From assembly GCF_026151205.1 (NCBI RefSeq), contig NC_087073.1:10454636-10518635 (forward strand): a stretch of DNA of 64,000 bases, read 5' to 3'. Numbering within the stretch: position 1 is the stretch's first letter; each line of letters starts with the position of its first letter. This document shows, piece after piece, positions 22,414 to 34,679 of this stretch. The translations under genes and the position numbers were made by a program. The notes under the pieces were generated by a model. That model made no database searches, was not told where the DNA came from, and saw only the letters and a list, made by a program, of their open reading frames with translations. The stretch comes from Bolinopsis microptera (taxonomy: Eukaryota > Ctenophora > Tentaculata > Lobata > Bolinopsidae).

Positions 22414-25400
22414 TTAACCAAGACATGCCATAAGGCAGACACAGCCACATCCTATGACACACGTGGCCCCTAGTGCTACGTACACTGCAGTAATACTCCA
22501 GAACGCAAACAAGTACACTAGCTTCCCACAATACTCTTCTGATGCAGGGTCGTCTGGAATGTGGTTTTTTATTATTTCATTTTTGTAACTAACCGGTAAA
22601 CAATACATATTGTATAATCAAAAGAGAGAAATTCGATACTCCTCATATCTTTCTCTTCCTCACTGAAAATGATACAGCGAACCCGAGAAAATTCTAAATA
22701 TAATGTCAAAGAACGTGACGAAATAGGACTTTGACTCTTTGAGTAAAACTGTTTTCATATCCTACAGAAAAGTACACAACCTATTTACTAAAACCCTTTC
22801 AGTCTTACACGCTGAATAATATTCAACCGACAATTTTACAGATAAGAAGATAAGATAAAGGCGAAGATAAAAATCACTTTAAATGAAAGTGTAATAAATG
22901 TAATCTCACCGTAGTCGACAGTCTTGTGAATTTTGTAGACCCACACGTTACCGCAGATGAACCAAGCAAAACAGAAGAGATTCAAGAGATGAAGGATAAA
23001 ACCTAGACACGGACACTTGCTCCTTCCTGAAATATTAGTGTAACTTAATAGAGTGTACAGTGTAGAGTCTAGTCAGTGTCACTGTAAAGTGTAATTAGTA
23101 TCGTAGTGTAGTTGTGCCACAATTAGTGTAATGGCACTGTTATTATTGTCACTTATAATGTCCCTGTAGTATTCCTGATCATCACTGAGTTATTGTGTCA
23201 TTATTATATAATACACTTGGTTGTGTCTGTCCTGTAATCCAATATGTAGTGTAATAATCCGGAAACACTATTGAGTGTGCTAGTGAATGTAAAACACTCG
23301 TCTGCTTTTCTGTATACATGATACAACCCTAGCTCTAGTCTATATTATAGTCTAGGTTGAAATCAGACCCAACACCGCGCCATCGGGTCTACATGTCTAA
23401 CTACAGGATGGTAAGAAAAACCTGTGGGAATTGGTGACGGCACTTTTATCTATTAACCCAAATTAGCTAGATGGGGAAATCTACTCCTTTCCTTCTGACT
23501 TATCCGAGTAAAACAGAGCACTTCGCTTGTACTGTGCTATAACATGTATAATATATTTTTAGCACTTGGTTCAATTTAACAAGACAAAACACCGCCAGTA
23601 CCCGACCACCAGTATATAATCCACAATATGAGCAAACAGTAGCCGCGTTGTGAGCAACGTAGCAGTTGCTAGATCCTCAAGTTTAGTAAATTTCTACTCA
23701 ATTCTCATCTTTAGAAGAATTCTCACATTCTACGGGAAAGAAATTGCCGTAATTGCGGGTGGAACAGTAAAACACGAGACTAGGAAATGAATCGCAACGA
23801 GAATCATGTTGAAGAAGATGGCCCAGTTGAAGGAGCCGCCTTATTTATCAGCCCCTACTAATTAAACGCCTCCCAGCGTAACATGTAACATGTAACTAAT
23901 TAAGCAGTAGCGAAGTGATGATATTGGTGCTTGTAGGCGAGTAACATAGGCACACGGTAAGTTACTTTTGGTGGATGCAATGATGTTATGGACGTAATCT
24001 GATCTAAGGTACATCTTAAGTAGACTTATCTTTCCACCGCTAGATTACATGAATAATACGTTGTATTTTAATGTTAATATTGTCATAGGAAAGATATGCT
24101 TCTCTTTGGATCTCACAGTTTTTATACTTCAAATAATGCGAATGCCGCTTTGTGAGGGATTATAATAGCATTGAATGATTTTAATAAAACATTTTATTGT
24201 ACGCAGTAGGCACATTATATCGAACCGCGCTAGTTGATGTAGTATTTTTGTACTCATCGTAATAATTTGCTGCCTAAAATAATACCAAAATTACCGTGTC
24301 ACATAATCTAATAAACTGGTTGACAATAAGTCAATTACGTGAACAGAATTAGCTGAATAGTTCCTGTTTACTACCACTGCCATTAAGTAAAATATTAATC
24401 GAATTAATGCGCTTCGTCTGCCTTATAAACTTTGTAATTTCAATGCGCGACTATAATTTTCACAAGGACAACAAATGTGCGTTTCCCCGGAAGCCCTGCG
24501 AAACACAAACATTTCAAATTTCTGCTTGTCACGTGAAAATGTATAGTACTGTTTGTTGATATGTACGGAATAATCACGACTTAAGAAGCACACAATTTAA
24601 GAAGCATCACACAGGCCACAGCCACCATAATCATATACAATACCACAGCTTCATCCTCATTACAGCAGCTTATGGTACAGTGTATATATACCTCGCAGTT
24701 CTAGAATGTTATAAGGGCTACAGCTGGTTGCCCATGTTGCGCTGTTGCGCTGTTGAGCTGATGATTGAGAGTGCTCAATAAGTTGAAATGTGAGCTCCTC
24801 GTTTTATCTAAGTAGCCGTATATAATTGAAGCTACCAGTTACTACTGAGACACATGGTTCAGTTCTTAAACTTACTTTTCTTTATTGTAAGATTCTTTAC
24901 AAAATTATGTGAATAGCGAAACAAGAAAATGTATACAGGAGCTTTCGTTTGTCATAATTATACATACTATGCAATAAATACACAAATTATGCAATATGCA
25001 TAACTTAACGGCAATCAAAGCAGACGCCTCACGGCTCACATGGTGTATTACGGATATCAACAATACAAATAAAAGATATTTACAAAGGAGCGCGGGTACA
25101 TTCCTTACAATGTAAACACAAGCAGCTGCGGTATAGACTTTTAGAGACGCACACGTACAAACAGTCACAGAGTCACAGATCACAGAGTCACACAGTCACA
25201 GATTCACAGAGTCTCACAGAGTCACACAGAGTCACACAGAGTCACACAGAGTAACACAGCCACACAGTTCCCTGTATGTTGATATCATAAGTACACTAGT
25301 CACTAGTACTACACAGGTGGCCACCCCGACTTTCTGTGTATTTAGCACTATCTTCTACACAATCTCTACCTGTACTAGTTCACAACAGTCAGTAGTTAGC

Positions 25401-28400
25401 TACTGTACATTACGTGGGGCTGACAGTCTTTTATTACACACAAAGTTATCATAACAAGTGACACTGAGGGATTATTCTGGTACTCAACTAATAATAAGAT
25501 AGGAAGGAGTGTGTACTACACACTGTGTACTACACAGTGTCTACTACACAGTGTATAGTAGACAGCAGTAGACTGCTACCTGGCCACATGGTAACACACA
25601 CATGTGATTACTCTGTGTACACTCACTCTACAGAGCACCTAATTTCATTGTCAGCCCTGAGAATTGTGACATAATTTGGGAGAGAGCTATATAATACCCG
25701 GCATTTAGCTTAAACCAAATTGGATTTAGAGTCCAGGTACGGTACGTTGTGGAATGTAGACATGTCAATCTGGTTTACATTGATTATATCAGCCTTCCAT
25801 TGATACCTTCCATTCATAATTTTGAGATGAGGGAAACATTACATTTTTCAAATGAGTGTACACTAGAATACCCTGAAGTAGTCATGGAAAGCATGAAAAC
25901 GACCCACCTCGAGGCGTTTTCACGCTTTCCATGACTACTTCCAATAATTGTAAGATTTATCTCATCATTACTTTGGGGCGACTGCAGCTAACAAACATCG
26001 CTGGGTAGTGAGTACTACCCTGCTGAGTAGTGAGTACTACCCTGCTGAGTAGTGAGTACTACCCTGCTGAGTAGTGAGTACTACCCTGCTGAGTAGTGAG
26101 TACTACCCTGCTGAGTAGTGAGTACTACCCTGCTGAGTAGTGAGTACTACCCTGCTGAGTAGTGAGTACTACCCTGCTGAGTAGTGAGTACTACCCTGCT
26201 GAGTAGTGAGTACTACCCTGCTGAGTAGTGAGTACTACCCTGCTGAGTAGTGAGTACTACCCTGCTGGGTAGTGAGTACTACCCTGCTGGGTAGTGAGTA
26301 CTACCCTGCTGGGTAGTGAGTACTACCCTGCTGAGTAGTGAGTACTACCCTGCTGAGTAGTGAGTACTACCCTGCTGAGTAGTGAGTACTACCCTGCTGA
26401 GTAGTGAGTACTACCCTGCTGAGTAGTGAGTACTACCCTGCTGGGTAGTGAGTACTACCCTGCTGGGTAGTGAGTACTACCCTGCTGGGTAGTGAGTACT
26501 ACCCTGCTGGGTAGTGAGTACTACCCTGCTGGGTAGTGAGTACTACCCTGCTGGGTAGTGAGTACTACCCTGCTGAGTAGTGAGTACTACCCTGCTGAGT
26601 AGTGAGTACTACCCTGCTGAGTAGTGAGTACTACCCTGCTGAGTAGTGAGTACTACCCTGCTGACTCAGCAGGGTAGTACTCACTACTCAGCAGTGCTGA
26701 GTAGTGAGTACTACCCTGCTGAGTAGTGAGTACTACCCTGCTGAGTAGTGAGTACTACCCTGCTGAGTAGTGAGTACTACCCTGCTGAGTAGTGAGTACT
26801 ACCCTGCTGAGTAGTGAGTACTACCCTGCTGAGTAGTGAGTACTACCCTGCTGAGTAGTGAGTACTACCCTGCTGAGTAGTGAGTACTACCCTGCTGAGT
26901 AGTGAGTACTACCCTGCTGAGTAGTGAGTACTACCCTGCTGAGTAGTGAGTACTACCCTGCTGAGTAGTGAGTACTACCCTGCTGAGTAGTGAGTACTAC
27001 CCTGCTGAGTAGTGAGTACTACCCTGCTGAGTAGTGAGTACTACCCTGCTGAGTAGTGAGTACTACCCTGCTGAGTAGTGAGTACTACCCTGCTGAGTAG
27101 TGAGTACTACCCTGCTGAGTAGTGAGTACTACCCTGCTGAGTAGTGAGTACTACCCTGCTGAGTAGTGAGTACTACCCTGCTGGGTAGTGAGTACTACCC
27201 TGCTGGGTAGTGAGTACTACCCTGCTGGGTAGTGAGTACTACCCTGCTGGGTAGTGAGTACTACCCTGCTGGGTAGTGAGTACTACCCTGCTGGGTAGTG
27301 AGTACTACCCTGCTGGGTAGTGAGTACTACCCTGCTGGGTAGTGAGTACTACCCTGCTGGGTAGTGAGTACTACCCTGCTGGGTAGTGAGTACTACCCTG
27401 CTGAGTAGTGAGTACTACCCTGCTGAGTAGTGAGTACTACCCTGCTGAGTAGTGAGTACTACCCTGCTGAGTAGTGAGTACTACCCTGCTGGGTAGTGAG
27501 TACTACCCTGCTGGGTAGTGAGTACTACCCTGCTGGGTAGTGAGTACTACCCTGCTGGGTAGTGAGTACTACCCTGCTGAGTAGTGAGTACTACCCTGCT
27601 GGGTAGTGAGTACTACCCTGCTGAGTAGTGAGTACTACCCTGCTGAGTAGTGAGTACTACCCTGCTGAATAGTGAGTACTACCCTGAGCTGCTGGGTAGT
27701 GAGTACTACCCTGCTGAGTAGTGAGTACTACCCTGCTGAGTAGTGAGTACTACCCTGCTGAGTAGTGAGTACTACCCTGATGAGTACTGACCAAGTTCAT
27801 TTAAAGGTGCAGCAAACAGTATATGGTATTGCGTTTGCACTGTGCACTGTGCATCTCTATTCTATAATGTGTGACTTATTATATGAACTGTGAAGGTAAT
27901 GATAGCATTAATGAAGGTAATGATAGCGTTAAGAAATAATAAAGAACAATACAGAAATAAGAGATATTGACTCTTATCCATGCCGCATGCACTTTCACAT
28001 TTTATTTTCAAACTTCGTAATTCTTTTTTCTGAAATAAGAGTGTGACACTAGTCACACTTGTAAATTTGATTAACTATAGACATGTGGTATTATGGTAGT
28101 CGGTATTATGTCTGCCTGCTGTGTCTGCACATACAATAACCATTGTTCACCTAAAACACCTTCAAATCATAGCTCTGATCATTAGTAACATTAGTAACAG
28201 TTGAAGTAACGTTAGTAAATCCTTATCTTATAACTTATCATGATGAATTTGAGGCTGTACAAAATGATAAGCTAGGTCACACCTGTTTACATAGTATCTG
28301 AGCCAGCTCGACAAATCAACCAAGAACTGAATAACATTCTTACGTACACTTAGGAGCATAATTTGAGTAAATCAGCTTTGAATTGTTCAACATTTTTCGT

Positions 28401-31400
28401 AATTTAACATAGCCTTCAATTCTAGCACATGCTTGGTACATTCCAGTCATCTGAGCGTGAATTACTGTAAACTGGTAGAAAAGAATGCACAGTGCTAGTG
28501 CACAGTGCATAGTGCAAAGTGTATATTGCATAGTGCATAGTGCACAGTTCATAGTGCACATTGCATAGTGAACATTGCATAGTGCATATTGTATAGTGCA
28601 TATTGCATAGTGCACATTGCATAGTGAACATTGCATAGTGAACATTGCATAGTGCACACCGACCCTTAGTGTGTACTGTGTTAATCTTGAATGTAAAATA
28701 CACAGTTTAGAATCGATTGTATTGGAATCACAGTCAGCCACACGAAACAGATGTAATAAGAAAATGTTCGATCAGGAAACAGGTTAACACAAAGCAATAC
28801 TGACAACTAGAGGACAGTGAGGACAGTGAGGACAGATAGCTCTAAAACCGACCCCGTACTCCGGGTTGAATTGAAACATCCGCTAAATCTGGACTAGTTA
28901 CGATTACAGCTCAAACTATTTAAATTAGAAAGTAACTATTTAAGTCTTACAATTAACTTGGATTATTCTGGAAATCACAGCCTGAATTTAAATCTCCCTT
29001 TCGATCTATAGGATTTCTTAGGATATTAACAAATGAAGCACAGGTTTGTTATGCTGGCCGCTGGAGGACTACGAACCCCCTCCAGCCAGTTTCAAGCTTG
29101 TCGCTCTGGTTACATAGTGAGCTGTTAAGTAAGCCAATTAAGAAATATCATTAACTACACTAATATAACTACTACAAACCTTGACGATATAATACTACCA
29201 TTAAAATACATCCAATATCTCATACATAACAACCTTAAGTTACATTATTATTAAGTTACATTATTATTAGTTATAAGTTAATTTACATAATTTTGTTGTT
29301 AAATTACATTATTATGTTGTTTAATTACATTATTATGATTATTTTGGCAACCTTATCTCGAAACTTGATAGAATGTACTCAGCTTGTGACGTGCTTTAAA
29401 ACTTGCTGAGAACAGTTCTAGTAATCCATATTTGAGCACATTAAAGTATTTCATTTACAAGCTGGAGTTTCCTTTAGCTTACTCTGACGAAAATATTCCT
29501 TGAAAAATACGGTCGCTGTAATATTGGCTGTGGATACATTGAAAGGTCGAATTTTTTCTCAAAATCCATTAATTTGGGTCTGGTTTACTAATGCGAGGTA
29601 TAGTAGTTTAGGTACATATTTTGTAATGTTTACTAGACTTTTATTTGTATAAACTACAACTACTTAAACACCACACCTTTCCAACAATATTTGAACCTGT
29701 TTCAACATCAGCTTATAGGAGCTAAAAAGATTTAGGCTAGCTGCCAAAAATAAACCACTCCCATCTTAGCCACATTTTTTTCAAAATGTTGGCGTCGAAT
29801 TGAAATAAGGATAATAATATGATCATTAATAATTATACCGCAAAATTTTCATAAATTGGTGATATTTTCAAACACCTTCTTTAATCTTTACCTTGAAGAA
29901 AGACAGGTCAAATAGAGTACATATTATTCAATACATCTCAAGAGATATATGACTGCATATACTTTTGAAAGAATTCGTTATATGAATTCGATTACTGCAA
30001 ATAGATTTCCAGAATTACAATTTCGATCGAACAAATTCCTGGAACAGAGGCTGAACATTTTTTTTCAGATCGATTCTTATCAAATGATATTTTCTGGTTA
30101 TTTCAGATGAGACGTGTTTCCCAGAATGTGTACCGCCCTACGGATGAATTGTACTTGAAACCCGGATTTAAATTTTTATCATCCCGACCTAATGCTCTAT
30201 AAATTAAGCTATTGAAAAGAAATAATCTGTAGATTTGAGGCAACGAGAGAAAGTTTCAACAATACCCTTCATTATAATGGATATTGGACATGCAACAGCG
30301 ATTTTGGAGTTCAATTAATCGATTCAACAATACAACTATAATCACAAAGGACAGTCTTGGGTATATAATGACCTGGCTAGGTACAATAAGAACAGAATGG
30401 TACACGACAGGGAGGTGTCAGGTACGAGCTGGTGCGTTTGTTCGGCTGTTCAGCGTGTCAAATAGCAACGTAGTCGGAATAGCTTTACCAATATAATACG
30501 GGACATGTCACACTCAGACTCATTATAAAAAAGTTTACCGACCAAATCAACATTTCAACATTTCTCTTAACATATATCTGCTCTGAACTATGATGAATCT
30601 AATCAAAGATATATGGCGTGTTAAATATTATGTAGATATGTTAAATACGTTAAATACGTTAAATACGTTAAATATGTTAAATATATGTTAAATATGTTAA
30701 ACATGTTAAATATGTTGAATATGATGTAGAGAAATAAAACTCACTCTCTCCACTGCTGTCTGTATCACTACAACACATCTGATCCATTATCTGAAGAACA
30801 GCCGCAGCACACCCACAAGCCCCACTGACTATCAGGAAGAGGGGGATCTTATTGTTAATGGTACATTGATCCTGGTTCTGGAGTCCTATAACCAGCTGGG
30901 CGATAGGGAATGCCATCAGGGCGGCGACACACGCTACACATACGATACCTGGGGGGGGGGGGGGGTGAGAGTTAGTTCAGTATTTAATAACTTGATTTTA
31001 GATTAAACACTGCTGAGTATAAGTTTTATCTTAAAAGTGGTGTTATTAAACTTCAATTTATTATTAAATCGGGTCTCAATAAGAGATCTCGACTGCTTAG
31101 GCATCAAACCTTGGCAATCAGTAATTTTCCTCTGGCCCGGAGTCAGCTGACCCTAGGGACCAGAGGACAAAGGCGTAGAGACTGTGTGTATCTACAAAAG
31201 TGGTTGTTTTTACAAGATACAGGGCTTGCAACGCAAGGGAAGAAAAACGGGAGAAACAATCACAAAGTGCATATTATATGACTTAGCAAATAGAAAATTA
31301 TTATTATTATTGTTACTCAAAAAGTAGTATTTACTTGGACTCAATTGTTTGAATCTCTTTGAAATAACACGAATGATCAAATCATTGCATTTAAACAAAT

Positions 31401-33072
31401 TTATTAGTTGATTATTCTTTAATGTTTAATTTCGTGCCTTGTCCTATTTATCTCGAACAAAATGGTGTAAATAAATCCAATATATTAACATCCAGATAAT
31501 AACGACTATAATAATATTACAGTGATCAGTGTGCACCGTTGTTTTGAACTAACCTCCAATGGCAGCCCCTAGGATTGCCAACAAAGCCTTAAAGAAACCG
31601 AAACTGTTGCCATGTTCTGTTCGTGCCTCTTTTATCTTACCAAACAGTGAGTCGTAGGAGGGAGGGGGTTCTGTACCGGACATAACCTGAAATATGATTA
31701 GTTAAAATAGTGTATCTTAGCGGCCCTGGTTGAGAGGGACCTTATCTCTTCTCCTTAGAGGCACGTTACCCTAGAAATCTGAATGAGATCTCGAAACAGC
31801 TACTAAGTACTACTATGTATTAGCTTTACTATATCAGTGCAGAGTGCTACATTACCCCGTGGTTTTACTTTGAGGGCATATCTTGATATTATCTTATATG
31901 GACCAGGAGATCTGACCTAACCTGGAGATTTGATCCAACATAAGGTCCCTGATAAGGGACCAGGCGTTTAACCTGGGTACTCTAAAACAGATATATATTG
32001 ACATTTACTAATGTAATAATATAATGTCAGATTGTGATATTTAAAAAAAGCATATCATCGTATGATATTTTTATGGAAAATCTGCTCACAGTAATCAAAT
32101 GCCCCATAAAAGTGGTCTCTAGAATGTACGGTAAAGTAACATAGCTTCGCAAATAACATGACCTCTAAATAGGAACTGCTGAAAGTAGATTCGCACTTAT
32201 ATAGCAGTTCTAGAGGTTACTAATGGTTTTTTAGCCATCTCTTGACAGCCATTTAAATATCGTTTAGGATTAAGAACCCGTTATTCTGAATTACATCTTT
32301 ACAGTTTACATCATGCTCGAGTTTTGCTGTAAATGTCACAGGAGTGATAATGAGTTATAGGAGTTTCATAGATACAACGTGATAGCTTTGCTTAAAAGAT
32401 GAAATTAAAGTTTATGCATCAATAAATATTTGAAATTTGTGCATGCAAGATTATCAACATACATTGCATATATAAAGATTATGGAGGTTGAATCTGAAAG
32501 TTGATACCTTAAGCTATCGGTTAAGATTGAAGTTTAAAACAGTTTGTCAGCGGTGCAGAGTTAAATTGTATAATGTCTTGGGGATAACCCAATTATTGTT
32601 TTGATGGGTAATAAACCGTATATGGAATAACAGATGATTAGGTTACAGAGCCTGTCGTGATCTAAACCTTCTGCAGCAAATTCTATCGAATTCCAGGAAG
32701 CATTATAAGTGACAATTCTTATATTGAGCCGATTTACAACAATTAAAACTACAAAACCCCTCACATAAATATGCGCTTAAACTGCCCATTATGTAAACAT
32801 GTTGTCAAGATGGCAGAAACGTCACTGCTCTTGCCTCTTTCATAAAAAGACATCTATCGTGGCAACAATCTCTAGATTTAAATCAATGAAATTATCCACT
32901 GAATGACATAATCTCACAATGCTGTCAAGGATTTGTTTGGAGCAAAGATAATTGTAATATGATTACTTACAGGACGAGCTTCCTCAGCAGCCACATCAGA
33001 CTGGTAGGTTGGCGGAGGTGCTCCTGAGTTCTCTGGTACATCTTTGTACAATGGTGGCTCCTCTTCTGCCAT
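22414..33072 (-). CDS. TMEM272-like four-pass membrane protein with PPxY motifs
   Basis: Five minus-strand exons join in perfect phase: 33072-32971, 31686-31554, 30948-30745, 23026-22910 and 22553-22414, all with GT..AG introns, giving 231 aa plus stop. The cytosolic N-terminus carries PPLY (6-9), PPTY (20-23) and PPPSYDSLFGKIKEAR. PPxY motifs bind WW domains, for example of Nedd4-type ubiquitin ligases, and PPPSYDSLFGKI is the hallmark of TMEM272-like proteins. Four hydrophobic segments follow: FFKALLAILGAAIGGIVCVA onward, PLFLIVSGACGCAAAVLQI, LGFILHLLNLFCFAWFICG and LVYLFAFWSITAVYVALGAT. The tail is Cys-rich and ends MACLG. Function is unknown in general; a plasma or endomembrane role is inferred. 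Intron 3 (7.7 kb) holds a satellite and a hairpin. The exon 3 acceptor is preceded by 15 C. The 5' UTR is not defined. Confidence 0.9.
23027..25864. other. Intron 3 of the TMEM272-like gene, distal half
   Basis: No exon was seen. It contains the GTCACACAGA minisatellite at 25165-25262 and short ACTACACAGTGT repeats near 25510-25560. Confidence 0.6.
25165..25262. repeat. 10-bp minisatellite GTCACACAGA
   Basis: Imperfect tandem copies of GTCACACAGA, best preserved at 25210-25250. It lies in intron 3 of the TMEM272-like gene. Confidence 0.85.
25875..25941 (-). ncRNA. Candidate microRNA precursor hairpin
   Basis: The 27-nt arms 25875-25901 (GAAGTAGTCATGGAAAGCAT...) and 25915-25941 are reverse complements except for one position, around a 13-nt loop. 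Read on the minus strand, the sense of the host gene, that position becomes a G-U pair, so all 27 positions pair; on the plus strand it is an A-C mismatch. Length and loop fit a short pre-miRNA. The flanks do not extend the stem. It lies within intron 3 of the TMEM272-like gene, about 60 bp from the 22-bp satellite. A small foldback repeat is the main alternative. Confidence 0.5.
26000..27789. repeat. 22-bp intronic satellite, ~80 copies
   Basis: Near-perfect tandem copies of a 22-bp unit (TGAGTAGTGAGTACTACC plus CTGC). A single A/G site divides copies into blocks: GGGTAGT forms cluster at about 26268-26330, 26440-26570, 27180-27390 and 27480-27560, with GAGTAGT forms elsewhere. In the G form, GGGTAGT-GAGT-ACTACCC is a perfect 7-bp hairpin in every unit. 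One inverted piece interrupts the array at 26665-26694. It lies wholly in intron 3 of the TMEM272-like gene. Confidence 0.97.
26665..26694. repeat. Inverted monomer inside the 22-bp satellite
   Basis: CTCAGCAGGGTAGTACTCAC then TACTCAGCA reads the array unit in the opposite direction for about 1.3 units, forming a palindrome with its neighbours. Confidence 0.9.
28497..28652. repeat. 14-bp minisatellite CATTGCATAGTGMA
   Basis: About eleven diverged 14-bp units. The overlapping minus-strand frames (28340-28741 and 28422-28703), with repeated HYAMCTM-like peptides, are translations of this repeat and not genes. Confidence 0.9.
30640..30725. repeat. 9-bp repeat TTAAATAYG
   Basis: Roughly nine copies of TTAAATACG/TTAAATATG, just inside intron 3 next to the exon 3 donor of the TMEM272-like gene. 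Confidence 0.9.
30949..30965 (-). promoter_or_regulatory. Exon 3 acceptor with a 15-C polypyrimidine tract
   Basis: On the minus strand, 15 consecutive C directly precede AG|GTATCG, the acceptor of exon 3 of the TMEM272-like gene. Homopolymer tracts are length-unstable and this one serves as the splice-site pyrimidine tract. Confidence 0.75.
31687..32970. other. Intron 1 of the TMEM272-like gene
   Basis: No additional exon was found. Reading frames in it are short. Confidence 0.6.
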
Positions 33073-33338
33073 CGCTTACAATGGAACAAATCAGATTATA
33101 TTCATTTATCATTATATTCATCCTTTTTCTAAATAAATCTGACTCAATCACAAGAGATTTATCCACTTTTTTACAGCAAACTAAGATTTTCTGAAATTTA
33201 AAATGTCTAATTCCTTTACTATGCGATAACCAATAATGGGTAGGGAATAGCTACAGGTGATAGAATATTAATAAAACAGTTTTATTTAAAGCACACGCTA
33301 TATCCCCGCATTTAACCATATATGGCTCTCTTCTCTTC

Positions 33339-33613
33339 GGTGGCGTAACGTTGCCTGTTGGTGCCTCCGCCGAAAAAGCACCCCCCTGTTGGCGCCCCCT
33401 CCCATTTTGGTGCCCCTCCCTGAAATTGAACAAAGTAGGTGATTTTAGAGGATACACCGGTAAAATCTCTGAAAAGGTGTGTATCTAGAGCAAAACGCGC
33501 AGTTTTGCTAGAACTTTAGTTAAGTTTTCGAAAATGTCCCACAGTCAAACGACGATTTGGCCCCCCCCCCCTCCCCGCACAGCGGGGTCAGCGGGGCCCT
33601 TCGTTACACCATG
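33339..33613. mobile_element. hAT-like MITE copy (GTGGCGTAAC family)
   Basis: Starts GGTGGCGTAACGTTGCCTGT and ends CCCTTCGTTACACCATG, with the same internal blocks as the complete copy at 38014-38312. Termini are mutated and no target duplication was found. The minus frame 33251-33457 is an artefact. Confidence 0.85.
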
Positions 33614-33809
33614 CCAGTTTTGACTGGAAAAATTGTATCTTTCTAAAACCACATCGTGGGGGTCCCCCACATCTTAACTAAATTTCATGATCTAGTATTT
33701 TCCTTGAAGTCTTGTCTGGTGAATATATTAAATAAGAGTAAAGCATGTGTCTGCAACCATTGAGAAGGTTTCAATAAAGGAGTCTATATTTTTGCATTTA
33801 AAAAAATGT

Positions 33810-34215
33810 AACTTGTGATTGAATCACATCAGAGGCACAATGGCTAATCTCCTGCGTGAGGTATGTCATGATGTGAAAGTTAAACCCCAGCTACAGAAGG
33901 TAAACGAGGGTGGCTGTCTCAACCCCAAGACTATAACAGGTGACCAAGCTCGGCTTGACATATCTGCTAGAGGAGTTTGGACTCCATTTGATGAGGCCTT
34001 TCTTGTCACAAGGGTTTCACACCCCAATTGCTTATCAAACAGGACAAAGACTCTTCAAAAAGTATACCAAGAGAACGACAATGAGAAGAGGGATGGGCAC
34101 TTGAAGAGTGTTGAATGTTAAGAAGGCCACATTAACCCACGAGGCTGTATTTCTAACATCTGGAGGCAAGGCTAAAGAGTGCAAGCGGTTTGTCACCTCA
34201 TCCTTGCCCCTATGG
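33810..34215 (+). pseudogene. Decayed retroelement-associated nuclease-like domain
   Basis: A 100-codon frame (33819-34121) contains MANLLREVCHDVKVKPQLQK, ARLDISARGVWTPFDEAFLV and TRVSHPNCLSNRTKTLQKVY. After a frame change, KKATLTHEAVFLTSGGKAKE continues it. I know this layout (NLL..VCHDV..EP.LQ, ARLDI...G.W...AFFDVRV..P.A.S, then TPL.F...GG) from multicopy retroelement proteins of cnidarians and sponges. The D-I...F-D-V-R-V pattern suggests a PD-(D/E)XK-like nuclease fold. Here one element of it reads LVTRV, so a likely acidic residue is lost. The frameshift and the missing upstream reverse transcriptase mark it as a relic. Confidence 0.6.
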
Positions 34216-34504
34216 TGGAGTAGATGTGCATATATTTAATTGTTGATATTTCGTATAATATTTGATATTGGTAGCAATGAATAACTTTCCGTTACCTGTG
34301 TATTGTGCTTTGCTATTATTGCATCACTTGATTATAATTGAATTATAAATTGTATCAAGTATACTGTACTTGAGATGGAAGTATAATGAAATTAATAGTT
34401 GGTACAAAGGCCACAATCTTTTCCATCCAATGAATGATGGTCACTTTAATGGGAGAGAAATTAGTATTCAAACAATAATTGAATCATATTATTTTCCCTG
34501 ACCA

Positions 34505-34570
34505 TGTGCTTTCGCGCCACTGCGGGCACGCTTGTTTCACTACTGCAAGGGCAAGGGCTCTGGATAGAGC
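34505..34570. repeat. Dispersed GC-rich repeat block
   Basis: GTGCTTTCGCGCCACTGCGG ... CAAGGGCTCTGGATAGAGC. Related copies lie at 15147-15200 and, inverted, at 20925-21055. Confidence 0.75.
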
Positions 34571-34679
34571 AATCACATTATAATGTTGAGTTTTTGTCAC
34601 AACAAGCCTGCAATCTATAATAACAACCTTAAACAAAACCCTTAATGTCTCCTAACAATACAATTGTTATTTATTCCTT

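Larger units (their letters stand above)
27790..30744. other. Intron 3 of the TMEM272-like gene, proximal part
   Basis: No exon was seen. It contains the 14-bp repeat at 28497-28652 and the TTAAATAYG repeat at 30640-30725. Confidence 0.6.

Noticed and set aside
26000-27789. CRISPR-like periodic repeat
   Set aside because: Units are contiguous 22-mers without unique spacers, in an animal intron.
28340-28741. Two overlapping minus-strand ORFs (133 and 93 codons)
   Set aside because: They translate the 14-bp minisatellite; repeated HYAMCTM-like peptides, no domain.
29050-29095. tRNA-like segment with GGTTCGTAGTCC
   Set aside because: Only a GCTGGAGG/CCTCCAGC hairpin forms; no A box, anticodon arm or acceptor stem.
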